The notes beneath the pieces are model-generated. The model was not told where the DNA came from, made no database searches, and saw nothing but the letters and a program-made list of their open reading frames with translations. Position numbers and translations under genes: made by a program. Source: Clostridia bacterium (GTDB taxonomy: Bacteria > Bacillota > Clostridia > Oscillospirales > CAG-272). Taken from it: a stretch of 64,000 nucleotides of DNA. Shown here in pieces: positions 32,705 to 41,330 of the stretch; position 1 is the stretch's first letter; every line of letters starts with the position of its first letter. The stretch lies in NCBI GenBank assembly GCA_017621475.1, contig JAGATA010000020.1, positions 1 through 64,000 on the forward strand, written 5' to 3'.

Positions 32705-32938
32705 ATGGATGAAAAAATAGAAAAACAGATAGGAAAGAACATACGCGCCCTGCGCGAACGCGCAGGACTTACACAGGAAACTATGGCGGCAAAGCTGCAG
32801 CTGCGCGGCTGCGATATAACGCGCAGTGCCGTTGCAAAAATAGAAGTGGGTCAAAGACATCTTTACCCCGATGAGATAATGCATATAAAAGAAATTTTAA
32901 ATGTCACGTATGACGAGATATTTTCTGTTAATAAATAA
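32705..32938 (+). CDS. XRE-family HTH regulator, 77 aa
   Basis: A Cro/CI domain: IGKNIRALRERAGLTQETMAAKLQ, then DITRSAVAKIEVGQRHLYPDEIMHIKEILN and a short TYDEIFSVNK tail. AAAGGTGA lies before the ATG. It precedes tRNA-Leu, which has its own promoter. The 26-base palindrome upstream is a plausible autoregulatory site. Confidence 0.88.
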   Translation: MDEKIEKQIGKNIRALRERAGLTQETMAAKLQLRGCDITRSAVAKIEVGQRHLYPDEIMHIKEILNVTYDEIFSVNK

Positions 32939-32965
32939 AAAATGCAATCAAACTTTACTTTTTGG

Positions 32966-32994
32966 TTGACAGTTGTCTCGATGTGTGCTACAAT
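32966..32994 (+). promoter_or_regulatory. Promoter of tRNA-Leu
   Basis: TTGACA (32966-32971) and TACAAT (32989-32994), spacing 17, ending 17 bases before the tRNA. Confidence 0.85.
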
Positions 32995-33011
32995 AATACA
33001 AACATGATTTT

Positions 33012-33095
33012 GCGGCTGTGGCGAAATTGGCAGACGCGCCAGACTTAGGATCTGGTGTCTTCGACGTGGGGGTTCAAGTCCCTTCAGCCGCACCA
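33012..33095 (+). tRNA. tRNA-Leu (anticodon UAG), CCA encoded
   Basis: The acceptor stem is GCGGCTG/CAGCCGC, and the anticodon stem CCAGA/TCTGG encloses CTTAGGA with anticodon TAG at 33046-33048. A long variable arm (type II) lies between it and the T-arm GGGGTTCAAGTCCCT. The terminal CCA is encoded at 33093-33095. Confidence 0.97.
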
Positions 33096-33142
33096 AAAAC
33101 GAAAAATCCCGTCGACCTTTGTCGATGGGATTTTTCGTTTTG
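33096..33142 (+). terminator. Terminator of tRNA-Leu
   Basis: AAAACGAAAAATCCC-TCGAC / GTCGA-GGGATTTTTCGTTTT, a long stem with a T-rich 3' side. Confidence 0.88.
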
Positions 33143-33147
33143 TATTA

Positions 33148-33206
33148 TTCATCATTCATTCGACGGGGTTTTCAATGAATATTCAATGATGAAATTGCTT
33201 TGCTGA
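33148..33206. repeat. Palindromic repeat next to the insertion sequence
   Basis: TTCATCATTCATT and AATATTCAATGATGAA form an imperfect inverted repeat, followed by ATTGCTTTGCTGATGAAT, which repeats parts of it. It ends where the insertion sequence begins, so it may be an older small repeat that served as target. Confidence 0.55.
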
Positions 33207-33211
33207 TGAAT

Positions 33212-34374
33212 CACGGGAATCAATTTTCAAAAATACCCCAAAGCACGTCGGAATCCAAAAGACAATCGAACATAATTTTAGAAATTGGTTTTTTGAAATT
33301 GGATTTTATTTTAAAGGATTTGAGGAGATTAAGTGCGAGTTTCTGAAGCATATTCAAATTTTTAATAACAGTCCTATCATCAATACGGCAAAAATCTTCC
33401 TCGAAGATTACATCAAGCATCCAATGCATAGTTTCAACAGACCATTCGGAGCGAGCTGCAACGAGCAGATCATCAGCAGAGAGATTCCTACTCGAAATAT
33501 AGTAGTGCCATCCATCTGAAACACCTTGTTTTGTTGTAAAATTAGTATGGATCGCACCTATACAAACAATATTTTTCCACTCATGCGAATTTGTTAACCA
33601 AGAAATATTCTTTGTAACATAAGCTGTTCGCTTTTCAATTCTGCCGCGGTTTTTCTCTGTTTTAGACGCACAATCCATGGTTTTTATTAAAGTTGTATCC
33701 TGAACGTACTCTTCAATATCATTTTTCAAAGACGGATGGTTGTCTTTTACGCATAACAAATAATCCCCCGCACCATTCACGATGGTTTCGGCGGTTTTCT
33801 TTTGACAATGCATAGCATCTGCAACGATCAAACATCCGCTAATATTTAATTCATTTAAAAGATTTTCCACCGCCGGAATCTCGTTGCTTTTTCCTTCAAC
33901 GCTTTTTTGCCCTATTGTAATTCCAAGTTCTGCTATGTGTGCGCTTACAATATGCAGTGCACTGATTCCTTCTGTTGCTTTTTCGCCGGAACGCACGCTT
34001 TTTCCATCGACCGCTATGGTATATTCTTTTTTTTCTTCAACCATTTCGCTTACCCATCTGGTGAAGCATTTGTTCAAAGATTCCGGTTTTATGATTTTGA
34101 GAAGACATAGCATCCAATAATAGCAAGGTACGCTCTCTATTTTGAATTTCTCCTTTAAAAATTCGCTTACTTTTTTATTATTTGCCCATTGATTTATTTG
34201 GCTGACATTTTTCAATCCGCAAATACTTCCAAGTATTACTGTTGCTATTACATCTCCTATTTTACAAAAATACCCTTTGTATTCCTTGCTTGTTTCTATT
34301 TCCTTAAAATATTCCTGTATTTCCATGTTTTTTATTATATCATATTTTTATGTTTTTGAAAATTGATTTCCGTG
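33212..34374 (-). mobile_element. Insertion sequence, ISAs1 family
   Basis: Near-perfect terminal inverted repeats flank a single transposase gene: CACGGGAATCAATTTTCAAAAA at the left (33212 onward) and the inverse of CACGGAAATCAATTTTCAAAAA at the right (to 34374), one mismatch. No convincing target-site duplication is visible with these ends, so the exact borders may be a few bases off. The element is about 1.16 kb, complete in appearance. Confidence 0.82.
33220..34326 (-). CDS. ISAs1-family DDE transposase
   Basis: A 368-aa transposase with the H-repeat/ISAs1 architecture. An N-terminal helical segment (YFCKIGDVIATVILGSICGL) is followed by IAVDGKSVRSG with the first Asp (105-115 region), CLIVADAMHCQK with the second Asp, and the late acidic block RSEWSVETMHWMLDVIFEEDFCR with the Glu. 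Length and motifs are intact, so the element may be active. I see no Shine-Dalgarno before the ATG, which is usual for low-level transposase expression. Confidence 0.9.
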   Translation of the reverse strand: MEIQEYFKEIETSKEYKGYFCKIGDVIATVILGSICGLKNVSQINQWANNKKVSEFLKEKFKIESVPCYYWMLCLLKIIKPESLNKCFTRWVSEMVEEKKEYTIAVDGKSVRSGEKATEGISALHIVSAHIAELGITIGQKSVEGKSNEIPAVENLLNELNISGCLIVADAMHCQKKTAETIVNGAGDYLLCVKDNHPSLKNDIEEYVQDTTLIKTMDCASKTEKNRGRIEKRTAYVTKNISWLTNSHEWKNIVCIGAIHTNFTTKQGVSDGWHYYISSRNLSADDLLVAARSEWSVETMHWMLDVIFEEDFCRIDDRTVIKNLNMLQKLALNLLKSFKIKSNFKKPISKIMFDCLLDSDVLWGIFEN

Positions 34375-34452
34375 CCCTTATTTTGGGGCATAAATCGTAA
34401 TTTGCTTTAATATACTTTTGGATAGATATCTATATCAAGGGGAAAAGTGAAA

Positions 34453-36018
34453 ATGAACAGGCTTAAAAGGTTTGCGGCAAACGCCGCAATAATTGGCGGC
34501 GTTTCCATATTTATGCGTATAATCTCCGTTATGTTTAACGCATACGCCGCAAACGCTGTCGGTGCGGAAGGCATAGGCGTATATTCGCTTATTACAAGCG
34601 TCTATGTTTTTGCGGTGACGCTTGCCACGTCCGGCATAAATCTTGCCGTAACGCGGCTTGTTTCGGAGGAGCTTGCCCACGGCAACGAGCGCGGCGCGAT
34701 CGCCTGCGTGCGAAAGTGCGTTACATATAGCTTGATATTCGGTTTTTCCGCCGCACTTCTTATGTTTTTCTTCGCGCGGCCGATAGGGGAAAATATACTT
34801 GGGGACGAAAGAACGGTGCTTTCTCTGAAAGCGCTTTCCGTAAGCCTTCCGTTTATTGCTCTTTCAAACGTGCTTTCGGGATATTTCAACGCGGTGAGGA
34901 GAGTTTCCAAAAGCGCTTCCGCTTCTGTTACAGAGCAGTTTGTGAAGATCGGAATAACCGTATTGTTTTTACAGATGATAGGACCGCGTTCCGTGGAATA
35001 TTCGTGCCTTGCACTGGTGCTGGGCACGAGCATTTCGGAGGGGCTTTCGTTTATTTATCTTACGCTTTTTTATTTTCACGATAAGAAAAAGCACATTGGA
35101 AACAGCGGCAGCGTGCCGCGCGGCTTAACTTCCCGAATGCTTCATATCTCCTTGCCGATTGCGGCAAGCGCATATCTTAGAAGCGCGCTTGTGACTGTGG
35201 AGCATATACTTATTCCACGCGGCTTGCGCCGCCATGGTGCAGGACAGAGCGAAGCTCTTGCTTCCTACGGGACGATACACGGAATGGTCTTTCCGCTTAT
35301 CTTTTTTCCCTCCGCGGTTTCTGCGACTTTTGCTTCTCTTATCGTGCCGGAGCTTTCGGAGCTTTGCGCGAAGTACGGAAGGCGCGATGCGCGTCATATA
35401 AAATACGTCGTTTCACGAGCTATAACGATGACGGTTATGTTCGGGGCTTTATGCGCGGGTGTTTTTATTCTTTTTTCGGATTCTCTGGGGCTTCTTGTTT
35501 ACAAAAGCGAGGAAGCGGCAAAATATATCGGCATTTTCGCCGTTCTCATACCGCTTATGTATCTTGATACCACGGTGGACGGGATGCTCAAAGGGCTTAA
35601 CGAACAGTTAAATTCTATGAAATATAACATTATAGATGCGGCGCTTAGCGTTTTCCTCGTTTATACCTTGCTCCCGAAAATGGGTATAGGCGGTTACGTT
35701 GTGTGCGTTTTCGCAACGGAGCTTGTAAACGATGTGCTCAGCCTTACACGGCTTATAAAGGTAACGGGCGTGAAGATAAATATATGGCGCACGGTATTTT
35801 GTCCTGTGCTGTCGGTTATCGGCGCAGGCACGGTAACAAACCTGCTTTTGCGCTCGCTTCCGTTCGCGTTCCACAGCTTGCTTGTGGAAACGGTTTGCGG
35901 AATACTTGTGCTTGCGGTCATATACGTTGCGTTTCTTGTCGCGTTCGGCGGCATCAGCGCACAGGACTTGGAGTGGATAAAGAGCATATTTTCCAAAAAA
36001 GAGAGAGCGTGCGCGTGA
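34453..36018 (+). CDS. SpoVB/MurJ-like polysaccharide flippase (MOP superfamily)
   Basis: A 521-aa membrane protein with about 14 hydrophobic helices. Motifs typical of the SpoVB/Wzx group are IIGGVSIFMRIISVMFNAY (13-31), GAEGIGVYSLITSVYVFAVTLATSGINLAVTRLVSEE, and later GTIHGMVFPLIFFPSAVSATFASLIVPELSE. It probably flips a lipid-linked envelope precursor; a role in spore cortex is possible but not shown. I chose the ATG at 34453, with AAGGGGA about 10 bases upstream, over the GTG two codons earlier. Confidence 0.88.
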   Translation: MNRLKRFAANAAIIGGVSIFMRIISVMFNAYAANAVGAEGIGVYSLITSVYVFAVTLATSGINLAVTRLVSEELAHGNERGAIACVRKCVTYSLIFGFSAALLMFFFARPIGENILGDERTVLSLKALSVSLPFIALSNVLSGYFNAVRRVSKSASASVTEQFVKIGITVLFLQMIGPRSVEYSCLALVLGTSISEGLSFIYLTLFYFHDKKKHIGNSGSVPRGLTSRMLHISLPIAASAYLRSALVTVEHILIPRGLRRHGAGQSEALASYGTIHGMVFPLIFFPSAVSATFASLIVPELSELCAKYGRRDARHIKYVVSRAITMTVMFGALCAGVFILFSDSLGLLVYKSEEAAKYIGIFAVLIPLMYLDTTVDGMLKGLNEQLNSMKYNIIDAALSVFLVYTLLPKMGIGGYVVCVFATELVNDVLSLTRLIKVTGVKINIWRTVFCPVLSVIGAGTVTNLLLRSLPFAFHSLLVETVCGILVLAVIYVAFLVAFGGISAQDLEWIKSIFSKKERACA

Positions 36019-36046
36019 AAAAATCCCCCTTTTGTAAGGGGGATTA
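36019..36046. terminator. Terminator between convergent genes
   Basis: AAAATCCCCCTT-TTGT-AAGGGGGATT followed by AATTTAT. Confidence 0.75.
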
Positions 36047-36048
36047 AT

Positions 36049-36888
36049 TTATATGAGGCTTTCTTCAATCTTATCTATAAGGTCGGCAATAGCGCCGTCC
36101 TTGCAATGGCAGGTCATAATATCTGCAATGGACTTTATATGCTCCGTGGCGTTTGCGGGGCAGACCGCCACGTCTGCGGCAAGGAGCATATTGAAATCAT
36201 TTTCGTAATCTCCGATGCAATAGAATTTTGCGTTGGGATTTATTTTCCTTGCTTCGTTCTTGAGGTAATTTATCTGAAAAGCCTTGGAAACACCTTTAGG
36301 CTGAATCTCCACAAGGTTCGGCGCGGAATACGTAAGCTCGAAAATATCGCCGTATATTCCGGCAAGATAGTCGTGAACTTCATTTCTTCGCGCTACGCCT
36401 GCGTCGATAACTATTTTGAAAAAGTCTTTTCCATCGATCTTGTCTATCGGCACGCTTTCGGATATGGCAAGGTAGCCGTTCTCACCGAATATTCGGTGCA
36501 TGACCTCGTCTTCGTCATAGATAAGGAAGCCGCGCGACGTTGTGGCGCGTGCGCCTGCAAAGTCCGCGAACTTTTCCCGAACGGTGTGGAAAACCATCGC
36601 CGCTTTATCCTCCGGCAGTATGTACTGCGGATTTATTATCGTATCCGTTGTGCTGTCGTAAAGCAGGCTTCCGTTGCAGAATATGCAGGGCATATTGCAA
36701 AGTTCGCGGAAGGAGGGGAGGACTTTTGCCGTATCGAACTGATTTCTGCCCGTGGAAAAGGCAAAATGACCTCCGTTTTCCGTGAAATATTTGATCTTTT
36801 CTATATTTCGCGGCGGAATATACGCACATTCCCAAAGAAACGTGCCGTCTATATCGGAAGCGATGTAGATGTTTTCAAACTTTTTCAA
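36049..36888 (-). CDS. Cof-type HAD phosphatase
   Basis: A 279-aa cytosolic hydrolase of HAD subfamily IIB. Motif I is IASDIDGTFLW (9-19), motif II includes AFSTGR, the C2 cap covers about 85-190, and motif III/IV is KGVSKAFQINYL with GDYENDFNML. Such enzymes dephosphorylate sugar phosphates, FMN or other small esters; the substrate is open. The start codon is TTG at 36888, 6 bases after GAGGTG. It follows rluD by 9 bases in the same operon. Confidence 0.85.
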   Translation of the reverse strand: MKKFENIYIASDIDGTFLWECAYIPPRNIEKIKYFTENGGHFAFSTGRNQFDTAKVLPSFRELCNMPCIFCNGSLLYDSTTDTIINPQYILPEDKAAMVFHTVREKFADFAGARATTSRGFLIYDEDEVMHRIFGENGYLAISESVPIDKIDGKDFFKIVIDAGVARRNEVHDYLAGIYGDIFELTYSAPNLVEIQPKGVSKAFQINYLKNEARKINPNAKFYCIGDYENDFNMLLAADVAVCPANATEHIKSIADIMTCHCKDGAIADLIDKIEESLI

Positions 36889-36897
36889 AGTTGCACC

Positions 36898-37824
36898 TCA
36901 ATTTTTCTGTCGTAATTTTTGGAGTACGTTTGTAAAATATTCGGGAAGGGGGCAGGAAAAGTGCATAATTTCCCCCGTGCGCGGATGCGTAAGTTCCAGC
37001 TCTGCGGCGTGCAGGCATTGTCCCGGGTTATCGCGCATATATTCGCGGTTAAGAGGCAATTTAGCACTTCCGTAAACCTCATCCCCAAGAAGCGGATGAC
37101 CTATATGCGAAAGATGCACGCGGATCTGGTGCGTTCTGCCTGTTTCAAGGATGCATTTAACGTAGGTAGCCCCCACGAAATTTTCCATAACCTCCACGTG
37201 TGTCACAGCGTTTTTGGAGTTTTTTTCCGTTACCGCCATCTTTTTTCTGTCCACGGCGCTTCTGCCTATGGGAAAATCGAGTGTCATATTTTCGTCTATG
37301 CGTCCGATGGCGATAGCGTGGTATATGCGGGAGACCTTATGCTCCTTTATTTGTGCGGAAAGAGAAAGATGGGCATCGTTGTTTTTTGCAACGACGAGAA
37401 GCCCGCTTGTGTCCTTGTCTATTCTGTGAACGATGCCGGGGCGGATAACACCGCCTATGTCGGAGAGCGCGCTGCCTCTGTGGAACATAAGCGCGTTTAC
37501 AAGCGTACCGGAATAGTTTCCTGCCGCGGGATGAACGACCATACCGCGTGCCTTGTTTACAACTATTATATCCTCGTCCTCGTAAACTATATCGACGGGA
37601 ATATCCTCCGGCTCTGCTTCGCAGTTCTGCGGGGGAGGGTAGTCAACGGAAATGGTGTCCGCTTTTCTTATCTTATAATTCTTGCTTTTTGCTGTGCCGC
37701 ATACAAGGACGTTGCCGTCCTCTATAAGCTTTTGCGCGAAAGCGCGCGTCACGTCCTCGCGCTCCGTGAGAAAAACGTCGAGCCTTTTGCCGATATCCTC
37801 GTCAAAAACTTCTATATCGATCAT
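36898..37824 (-). CDS. rluD: RluA/RluD-family rRNA pseudouridine synthase
   Basis: A 308-aa enzyme. An N-terminal S4 RNA-binding domain (DEDIGKRLDVFLTEREDVTRAFAQKLIEDGNVLV) is followed by the catalytic domain with VVNKARGMVVHPA and GIVHRIDKDTSGLLVVAKN, which holds the catalytic Asp, and later LETGRTHQIRVHLSHIGHPLLGDEVYG. This matches the YlyB/RluD group that modifies 23S rRNA. The start overlaps the lspA stop (ATGA). Confidence 0.93.
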   Translation of the reverse strand: MIDIEVFDEDIGKRLDVFLTEREDVTRAFAQKLIEDGNVLVCGTAKSKNYKIRKADTISVDYPPPQNCEAEPEDIPVDIVYEDEDIIVVNKARGMVVHPAAGNYSGTLVNALMFHRGSALSDIGGVIRPGIVHRIDKDTSGLLVVAKNNDAHLSLSAQIKEHKVSRIYHAIAIGRIDENMTLDFPIGRSAVDRKKMAVTEKNSKNAVTHVEVMENFVGATYVKCILETGRTHQIRVHLSHIGHPLLGDEVYGSAKLPLNREYMRDNPGQCLHAAELELTHPRTGEIMHFSCPLPEYFTNVLQKLRQKN

Positions 37825-38336
37825 TTCTTGTCTTCTCCGTTTTCTTTTTTTGCTTCTTTTTTGTTCTTGTCGTTGGGCGGGAAGATTGTCTTATCGAGGA
37901 ATGCAAGGTAGATAAACATAAGGAATGCGCCCACGCAGACGAATATATCCGCTACGTTGAATATGGCAAAATCCATAAAAGCAAGCTCGATAAAGTCTGT
38001 AACGAAGCCATTCGGGGCGAAGAGCCTGTCTATCATATTTCCTATCGCACCGCCGATGATAAGCGAAAGCGAAAAGCCGAAAAGAAAATGCACCTTGCGG
38101 TATTTATAAAGAAGAAAGGGAAGTCCTATTATCGCGGCGGCGGAAATTATGAGAAATACCCATCTGGCATTGTCCAGCATACCGAATGCCGCGCCATCGT
38201 TTTTAATATGTGTGAAATTTATAATTCCGGGTATGAACTTGACGGATTCGCCCACGTCAAGGCAAGCGATGGCAATAAGCTTAGTTATCTGATCAAGTAC
38301 AACCGAAAGTATAATAATTATTGTCCAAAGGATCAT
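37821..38336 (-). CDS. lspA: Lipoprotein signal peptidase (signal peptidase II)
   Basis: A 171-aa membrane aspartyl peptidase that cleaves before the lipidated Cys. Four helices are seen. Conserved motifs are VLDQITKLIAI (13-23), FTHIKNDGAAFGML (46-59) with the N-x-GAAF box, GGAIGNMIDRLF with the first catalytic Asp, and VTDFIELAFMDFAIFNVADIFVC with the second. The C-terminal tail is Lys/Glu-rich. It is translationally coupled to rluD, the standard lspA-rluD pair. Confidence 0.95.
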   Translation of the reverse strand: MILWTIIIILSVVLDQITKLIAIACLDVGESVKFIPGIINFTHIKNDGAAFGMLDNARWVFLIISAAAIIGLPFLLYKYRKVHFLFGFSLSLIIGGAIGNMIDRLFAPNGFVTDFIELAFMDFAIFNVADIFVCVGAFLMFIYLAFLDKTIFPPNDKNKKEAKKENGEDKK

Positions 38337-38357
38337 AAAAAACTCCGTAATTTTATT

Positions 38358-38383
38358 ATAGCCTTCTCCGCGGAGAAGGCTAT
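38358..38383. repeat. Perfect 26-base palindrome between lspA and divIVA
   Basis: ATAGCCTTCTCCG is followed directly by CGGAGAAGGCTAT. There is no loop, and only a weak T-run on the lspA side. It may terminate divIVA or act as a binding site. Confidence 0.7.
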
Positions 38384-38387
38384 GCGA

Positions 38388-39473
38388 TTATTTTTTGTTT
38401 TTATTTTTTGTTTCTATAAGAGAATCCGTTGCATCGTCCAGATTGAGCATAAACTGCGCTTCTATCTTGGGAATGCTGCGGGCATCCTCTTCCTCGTATT
38501 CGCGAAGCATTTCCAAAACGGAACGAAGCTGTTTCTTGCGCTTCTTCGTTGAACGTACTTTTGAAGGAATAACGATCTTGAGAGCTGTTTCTTCTTCTTT
38601 AAGGGGAAGCTCTTCCGTTTCGGGTTCTTCGGGAAGTTCCTCATGCGGGGGCTCTTTTTCAAATTCGTCATCCTTGTCGTCATCGTCGAAGAGTTCTTCG
38701 CTTTCAGGAAGCTCTTGCTCGGCGGCAATATTTTCGTGAATTTGACCTTCGTGAATATCGGGAGTTTGCGTTTCTTCCTCTTGCGCATTCTTTGCAAATA
38801 TCTGCTCTTCCTCTTCGATGATGTTCTTCTTTGTAAGAGTGTTGATGAATGCGCTGATCTCTTCTTCTGTGGGAAGCTCGTCGCGGCCATCGTCCATAAG
38901 CTCTTGTTCGCTTCCGTCATCGTAGCCAACGGAAATATCGTATTCTGCGGTGATGTCGTGCTTGAGTTCTTCGATAACGCGGGAAACATATTCATTTGCG
39001 CTGAGGTCTTCCTCATATTCAAAGGGAGGGGAAAGCCTTTCTATAAGCTCGATGTGCTGTTTATACTTGGCAAAAACGTCTTTTTTGAAAAGCTCCACTC
39101 TTGCGTTCATTTCCGCAAGGGCATCTTTTTGCGTATCTACCTTGTCACGGAAATCGCGAAGTATTGCATCGCAATTCTTTTTTATTGCAACGAGAATATC
39201 GTCTGCGCGCGTGTAAGCCTCCTCTATAAGCTTATCACTTTTTGCTTTTGCTTCTTCGAGCGTTTTTTGCGCTCGCTTTTCTTCCGTGTCGATCTTTTCA
39301 AGGCGCAGTTTTGCAACCGCTACCTGCTCTTCAAGTTCGGCACAGCGGCGGTAAAGTATAGAGTAGTTTTTCAAGACCTTGTTGATATACTCATCCACCT
39401 CGGCTCTGTTATAGCCTTTGAAGGAATGGGAAAAGCTTGCACCTGCAAGGTCCTTTGGTGTAATTACCGACAT
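38388..39473 (-). CDS. divIVA: DivIVA-domain division/polarity protein
   Basis: The product is 361 aa. The N-terminal DivIVA motif is TPKDLAGASFSHSFKGYNRAEVDEYINKV (5-33), which binds curved membrane. A coiled coil follows (about 35-150: LEEQVAVAKLRLEKIDTEEKRAQKTLEEAKAKSDKLIEEA). Residues 200-320 are strongly acidic and low-complexity, much longer than in Bacillus DivIVA. The ending is Lys/Arg-rich. It lies in the sepF-yggT-divIVA-lspA cluster typical of Gram-positives and marks division sites or poles. Confidence 0.9.
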   Translation of the reverse strand: MSVITPKDLAGASFSHSFKGYNRAEVDEYINKVLKNYSILYRRCAELEEQVAVAKLRLEKIDTEEKRAQKTLEEAKAKSDKLIEEAYTRADDILVAIKKNCDAILRDFRDKVDTQKDALAEMNARVELFKKDVFAKYKQHIELIERLSPPFEYEEDLSANEYVSRVIEELKHDITAEYDISVGYDDGSEQELMDDGRDELPTEEEISAFINTLTKKNIIEEEEQIFAKNAQEEETQTPDIHEGQIHENIAAEQELPESEELFDDDDKDDEFEKEPPHEELPEEPETEELPLKEEETALKIVIPSKVRSTKKRKKQLRSVLEMLREYEEEDARSIPKIEAQFMLNLDDATDSLIETKNKNKK

Positions 39474-39525
39474 AAGCAGACATCCTTAAATAAAATAGAA
39501 TTGATTTTTACTTGCGCGTGGGAAA

Positions 39526-39804
39526 TTAAAGAAGTGATCCGCAGATCAAACGAATTATTACAAGAAGGAGATAGGTTATTATAAAAGAAAAATCCAAAGG
39601 GGTCAGAAGTGAATCAAGTCGTGCCTTATAAAGAAGCTTTCTTACCGGCAGGAGCAACGGCTCTGTAAATGCGTATATTACATCTACAATCCCGCCGCGA
39701 AGCCCCGGAAACCAGGAAAGTATCGCCCTTACCGCAAGCATAAGCATAGCTATGTTGCAGAGCAGGTATATAATGCTTGATAACAGATAGACAAATGTAT
39801 CCAT
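39526..39804 (-). CDS. YggT-family membrane protein
   Basis: A 92-aa protein with two hydrophobic blocks (5-30 and 70-90) and the family motif RAILSWFPGLRGG-IVDVIYAFTEPLLLPVRKLL. It lies downstream of sepF, where YggT/YlmG normally is. YlmG-type proteins are linked to division and nucleoid placement, but the biochemical role is unknown. Confidence 0.88.
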   Translation of the reverse strand: MDTFVYLLSSIIYLLCNIAMLMLAVRAILSWFPGLRGGIVDVIYAFTEPLLLPVRKLLYKARLDSLLTPLDFSFIITYLLLVIIRLICGSLL

Positions 39805-39815
39805 TGTTCCCCCTA

Positions 39816-39850
39816 TAAAAACCCAACGGGACTTTCGCCCCGTTGAAATT
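39816..39850 (-). terminator. Terminator between sepF and yggT
   Basis: On the minus strand CAACGGGGCGAAAGTCCCGTTG is followed by GGTTTTTAT. Confidence 0.7.
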
Positions 39851-39958
39851 TTTAAAAATGTGCAGTTTTATTCTGTGTGAAATAAGTTTAAGACAGCCGG
39901 TCCATAACATCGCACAAAGCGTTGTCCGCCGCGCGATCTTTTACCGACCTATGTAAGA

Positions 39959-40459
39959 TCAATAAATTGTGTCGCTGGAAGGAGCTGCTTCGGGTTCTTC
40001 TTCTGATGCGGAAGAAAGACCGTATGTTGTTGTGAACTTATTCTGGGAATCGTCTGTTGCGGAAGCAGGACGCATCTGGTCTCCGGAAACGTCAACATTT
40101 GCGGGAGTGATAACGAATGTGTTGCTTGCAACTCTCTTGAGCTGACCGTCGATGGAATATGCAACGCCGGAAAGGAAGTCGAGAAGTCTCTTTGCTGTTT
40201 CCTTGTTTGTAGCTTCAAGGTTGAGGACAACTGTGCGATGGTTGAGAAGGTGGTCTGCGATCTGCTTAACGTTTGCGTAGCGTTCGGGCTTAACAACTTT
40301 AAGTTCGATAGCTGCACCTGTGCTCATAGGTTCGCGTGCAGAAGCATTGTTTCTGTCTATTTCATCGATTTCATTTTCGATGGGGTAGAGAGTGTTATCA
40401 TCAACTTCTTCAATGCTTTCTCCCATTATATTTCTTTTAAGTGAATCGAATATACCCAT
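39959..40459 (-). CDS. sepF: Cell division protein SepF
   Basis: A 166-aa FtsZ-anchoring protein. The N-terminus (MGIFDSLKRNIMG) is amphipathic and suited to membrane binding, a variable linker follows, and the SepF core is IELKVVKPERYANVKQIADHLLNHRTVVLNLEATNKETAKRLLDFLSGVAYSIDGQLKRVASNTFVITPANVDVSG. The ATG at 40459 has GGAGGT upstream. Last gene of the miaA-HlyD-yggS-sepF run before a terminator. Confidence 0.94.
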   Translation of the reverse strand: MGIFDSLKRNIMGESIEEVDDNTLYPIENEIDEIDRNNASAREPMSTGAAIELKVVKPERYANVKQIADHLLNHRTVVLNLEATNKETAKRLLDFLSGVAYSIDGQLKRVASNTFVITPANVDVSGDQMRPASATDDSQNKFTTTYGLSSASEEEPEAAPSSDTIY

Positions 40460-40583
40460 TTTTAAAACCTCCAAAATTTTATTTGATATTTTTTGCGAAA
40501 ACGCGTATAATTTACGATTTTAATACTATCATTTCGATTATATCATAAGATATACCTATAATGCAATTCTTTTTTTGCATTTT

Positions 40584-41303
40584 TTAAATTTTTTCTTCGG
40601 AAGTATCTGTTTTTGTCGGATAATGGCGAGGACCGAAGATACCTGTGCCAATACGCACAAAATCGGAGCCGTGAGAAAGCGCTTCAGAGAAGTTACCGCT
40701 CATCCCCATGGAGAGGAGGGGCTTTTCCGTATCAGGGAAGTGCTTTGCAAAAACTTCATCGCGAAGGCGCACCATTTCTTCAAAGTACGGTGCATAATCG
40801 CGCGGGTCTTCCATAACGGGGGCAATAGTCATAAGTCCCTTGGGGCTTACGCTTGTAAACTCTGAAAGCGAGAGCAGAAAAGCGGAAAGCTCCTCCGGAA
40901 GGATTCCGTCCTTCTGTTCCTCTCTGCCGATGTTTACTTCTATAAGCACGGGCATGGTGACACCGCATTTTTTTGCTCTTTTGTCTATCTCTTTTGCAAG
41001 AGAAAGGGAGGAGAGCGATTCTATCATATCGACTTTATCGATGATGTATTTTACTTTGTTCGTTTGGAGCGTGCCTATCATATGGAGCTTGGCGTCCGGC
41101 AGGCTTTTTATGCAATCGTAATGGGAGAGCAGCTCCTGAACGCGGTTTTCCCCGAAGTAACGCACGCCGCAATCGTACGCTTTGCGAACCTCTTCGTCAC
41201 TTCGCGTTTTTATTGCCGCCATAAGGTGTGCGTTCGGATACGGCTTCATTTTTTTAAAAATATCCGCTATGTTTTTTTCTATGAGGTCGAAGTTTTCTGA
41301 CAT
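40584..41303 (-). CDS. YggS-family pyridoxal-phosphate homeostasis protein
   Basis: A 239-aa single-domain TIM-barrel protein. The PLP lysine is Lys32 in MAAIKTR, with FGENRVQE (50-57), HMIGTLQTNKVKYI and the phosphate-binding C-terminal GMSGNFSEALSHGSDFVRIGTGIFG. Members balance B6 vitamers and amino acids; no enzymatic reaction is known. It is encoded beside sepF as YlmE is in Bacillus. Confidence 0.93.
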   Translation of the reverse strand: MSENFDLIEKNIADIFKKMKPYPNAHLMAAIKTRSDEEVRKAYDCGVRYFGENRVQELLSHYDCIKSLPDAKLHMIGTLQTNKVKYIIDKVDMIESLSSLSLAKEIDKRAKKCGVTMPVLIEVNIGREEQKDGILPEELSAFLLSLSEFTSVSPKGLMTIAPVMEDPRDYAPYFEEMVRLRDEVFAKHFPDTEKPLLSMGMSGNFSEALSHGSDFVRIGTGIFGPRHYPTKTDTSEEKI

Positions 41304-41330
41304 AATTTTTTTCCTTCTTCCAAAAAATTT

